A stretch of DNA of 6,991 nucleotides from the NCBI GenBank assembly GCA_002439735.1, contig DJPG01000100.1:3232-10222 (forward strand), given 5' to 3'. Made by a program: the position numbers and the translations under genes. Source of the stretch: Firmicutes bacterium UBA6418. GTDB taxonomy: Bacteria > Bacillota > Clostridia > Peptostreptococcales > Anaerovoracaceae. Shown piece after piece: positions 6,051 through 6,991 of the stretch. The notes beneath the pieces are model-generated. The model searched no databases. It saw only the letters and a program-made list of their open reading frames with translations, and was not told the DNA's origin. How positions within the stretch are numbered: the stretch's first letter is position 1; each line of letters begins with the position of its first letter.

Positions 6051-6356
6051 CTACTTGAGCAGGTCTAAAATTTCTTCTTTCGGGCGGACGCCGATGGCAG
6101 TCTGTGTGATTTTTCCATTTTTGAAAACCATCAAGGTCGGAACGCTCATGACGCCGTGGCGGATCGCCAGCTCGGCTTCCTCATCGATGTTGATTTTGCA
6201 GACCTTGATCTCCGGATGCTCTGCGGCGATTTCGTCGATCGTCGGACCGAGCATTCTGCAAGGGCCGCACCAGCTTGCCCAAAAGTCGACCAGTACCGGC
6301 TTGTCCGCTTTTAATATTTCATTCTCAAAATTTTGTTTGGTAATCGTTGTAATCAT
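6051..6356 (-). CDS. trxA: Thioredoxin
   Basis: The 101-residue cytoplasmic disulfide reductant has normal thioredoxin length. The active site is WASWCGPCR with Cys30 and Cys33, the cis-proline is in SVPTL (Pro73), and the conserved DFW precedes the active site. The C-terminal GxxxKEEILDLL helix is present. An extra Cys53 lies in the third strand (KVCKINIDE). The ATG has a strong GGGAGG ribosome site 7 bases upstream and a plausible promoter at 6405-6432. It reduces protein disulfides using electrons from thioredoxin reductase, which is not in the window. It may share a transcript with the downstream response regulator, and it follows an Fe-S protein gene on the same strand. Confidence 0.96.
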   Translation of the reverse strand: MITTITKQNFENEILKADKPVLVDFWASWCGPCRMLGPTIDEIAAEHPEIKVCKINIDEEAELAIRHGVMSVPTLMVFKNGKITQTAIGVRPKEEILDLLK

Positions 6357-6387
6357 CTCAAAACCTCCCTATTATAGCCTATATAGC

Positions 6388-6403
6388 ATCATCACGTTAT
6401 GAT
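6388..6403. promoter_or_regulatory. Possible operator palindrome at the thioredoxin transcription start
   Basis: ATCATCACGTTATGAT is an inverted repeat with one mismatched pair (14 of 16 bases symmetric) centred on ACGT. It lies directly downstream of the putative -10 box, covering the expected start point, where a repressor would block initiation. The regulator is unknown. Confidence 0.4.
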
Positions 6404-6404
6404 T

Positions 6405-6432
6405 ATGATACCCCCAATATCCCTTCTGTAAA
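6405..6432 (-). promoter_or_regulatory. Putative thioredoxin promoter
   Basis: Minus-strand TTTACA (6427-6432), 16 bases and TATCAT (6405-6410) each match the consensus at five of six positions. The promoter lies 48 bases upstream of the thioredoxin start. The 141-base gap to the Fe-S gene holds no convincing hairpin terminator, so some read-through from upstream remains possible. Confidence 0.55.
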
Positions 6433-6497
6433 TCAAGCATAACACCTTTTTCTTAAAATTTGATGAAAAAAATAGCAAAAGGCGGGCAATTCGGCGA

Positions 6498-6991
6498 TTA
6501 TTTTAGGATTTCGCCGTCCGTGGAGATGGTCACAACATTCCATGGGATGAACTTGCCGCTGTTTTTCAGCGCGGTTTTGGCTGCCATTTCCAGTCCGCCG
6601 CAGCAAGGCACCTCCATGCGCAGGATGGTCAGGCTCTTGATTGCGTTCTGCGAGATGATGGCCTCGAGCTTTTCGGTGTAGTCCACCATGTCCAGCTTCG
6701 GGCAGCCGATCAGCGTGACGCGGCCTTGAATGAAGTCGCGGTGGAAGTTCGCGTAGGCAAAGGCAGTGCAGTCCGCAGCGACCAGCAAGTCCGCATTGCC
6801 AAAATACGATGCGTTTTCCGGAGCCAGCTTGATCTGCACCGGCCAGTTGCTCAGATGCGCCTGTTTCTTGGCAAGGTTCGCTTTGACTGCCGCTTCATCG
6901 TAAGCAAGCGTATCCTTTTCAATGAAGCGGATCGCGCCGGTCGGACAGGTCGGCAGGCAGTCGCCCAGACCGTCGCAGTAATCGTCGCGCA
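6498..6991 (-). CDS. Ferredoxin-type 4Fe-4S protein, conserved clostridial family (5' partial)
   Basis: The frame is open to the window edge, so the N-terminus is missing; about 163 residues are visible. The visible start is a ferredoxin-like cluster region, YCDGLGDCLPTCPTGAI (residues 4-20), with Cys5, Cys11 and Cys15 followed by Pro. Leu8 stands where CxxCxxCxxxCP ferredoxins have their second cysteine. I expect a first, canonical cluster motif upstream, outside the window. A charged helical linker (about 26-48) leads to a C-terminal domain with further cysteines: AADCTAFAYANF (Cys74), LIGCPKLD (Cys96) and VPCCGG (Cys129/130). These may bind metal or a cluster. The overall pattern resembles a conserved Fe-S family of anaerobic Firmicutes whose reaction I do not know; electron transfer is likely. 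It lies 141 bases upstream of thioredoxin on the same strand, which hints at a shared redox context. Confidence 0.8.
   Translation of the reverse strand, partial: RDDYCDGLGDCLPTCPTGAIRFIEKDTLAYDEAAVKANLAKKQAHLSNWPVQIKLAPENASYFGNADLLVAADCTAFAYANFHRDFIQGRVTLIGCPKLDMVDYTEKLEAIISQNAIKSLTILRMEVPCCGGLEMAAKTALKNSGKFIPWNVVTISTDGEILK

Overview
The window looks like chromosomal DNA of an anaerobic, moderately GC-rich Firmicute of the class Clostridia. It carries a CoA-transferase of the butyrate/4-hydroxybutyrate type, a conserved clostridial-style Fe-S protein, PhoB/OmpR-type signalling genes with strong GGAGG ribosome sites, and Gram-positive style promoters. TAA, TGA and TAG all end intact genes here, so the standard bacterial code applies. 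The genus cannot be fixed from the sequence alone.

Layout. Positions 2-1237 (+) hold a butyryl-CoA:acetate / 4-hydroxybutyrate CoA-transferase open at its 5' end. It is followed by a bidirectional hairpin terminator shared with the convergent gene. Positions 1313-2221 (-) encode a membrane-anchored protein with three PepSY domains. Positions 2342-3775 (-) encode a HAMP sensor histidine kinase with its own good promoter. Positions about 3909-5250 (+) are a visibly more AT-rich island: a hipBA toxin-antitoxin locus with a perfect consensus promoter, a palindromic operator array, an intact hipB and a broken hipA. A bidirectional terminator at 5269-5308 closes it and overlaps the 3' end of an OmpR/PhoB response regulator (5289-5975, -). 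Upstream on the same strand are a thioredoxin (6051-6356, -) and a ferredoxin-type Fe-S protein (6498 to window end, -, partial).

How the parts fit. The response regulator, histidine kinase and PepSY protein are all on the minus strand in the order usual for a response regulator - kinase - PepSY cell-envelope signalling locus. I infer one two-component system whose regulator and kinase are now separated by the opposite-strand hipBA island. The kinase is read from its own promoter, and the regulator may be co-transcribed with thioredoxin.

The most notable result is the hip locus. Read in the frame of the kinase core from the ATG two bases after hipB, hipA has a TGA at codon 4, a TAG at codon 32, and about 90 residues fewer than Escherichia coli HipA before the autophosphorylation loop. 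The conserved kinase motifs remain readable. Promoter, operators and antitoxin look intact. It therefore appears to be a decayed toxin with a surviving, probably autoregulated, DNA-binding antitoxin whose operators lie between two divergent promoters. No wholly new system was found.
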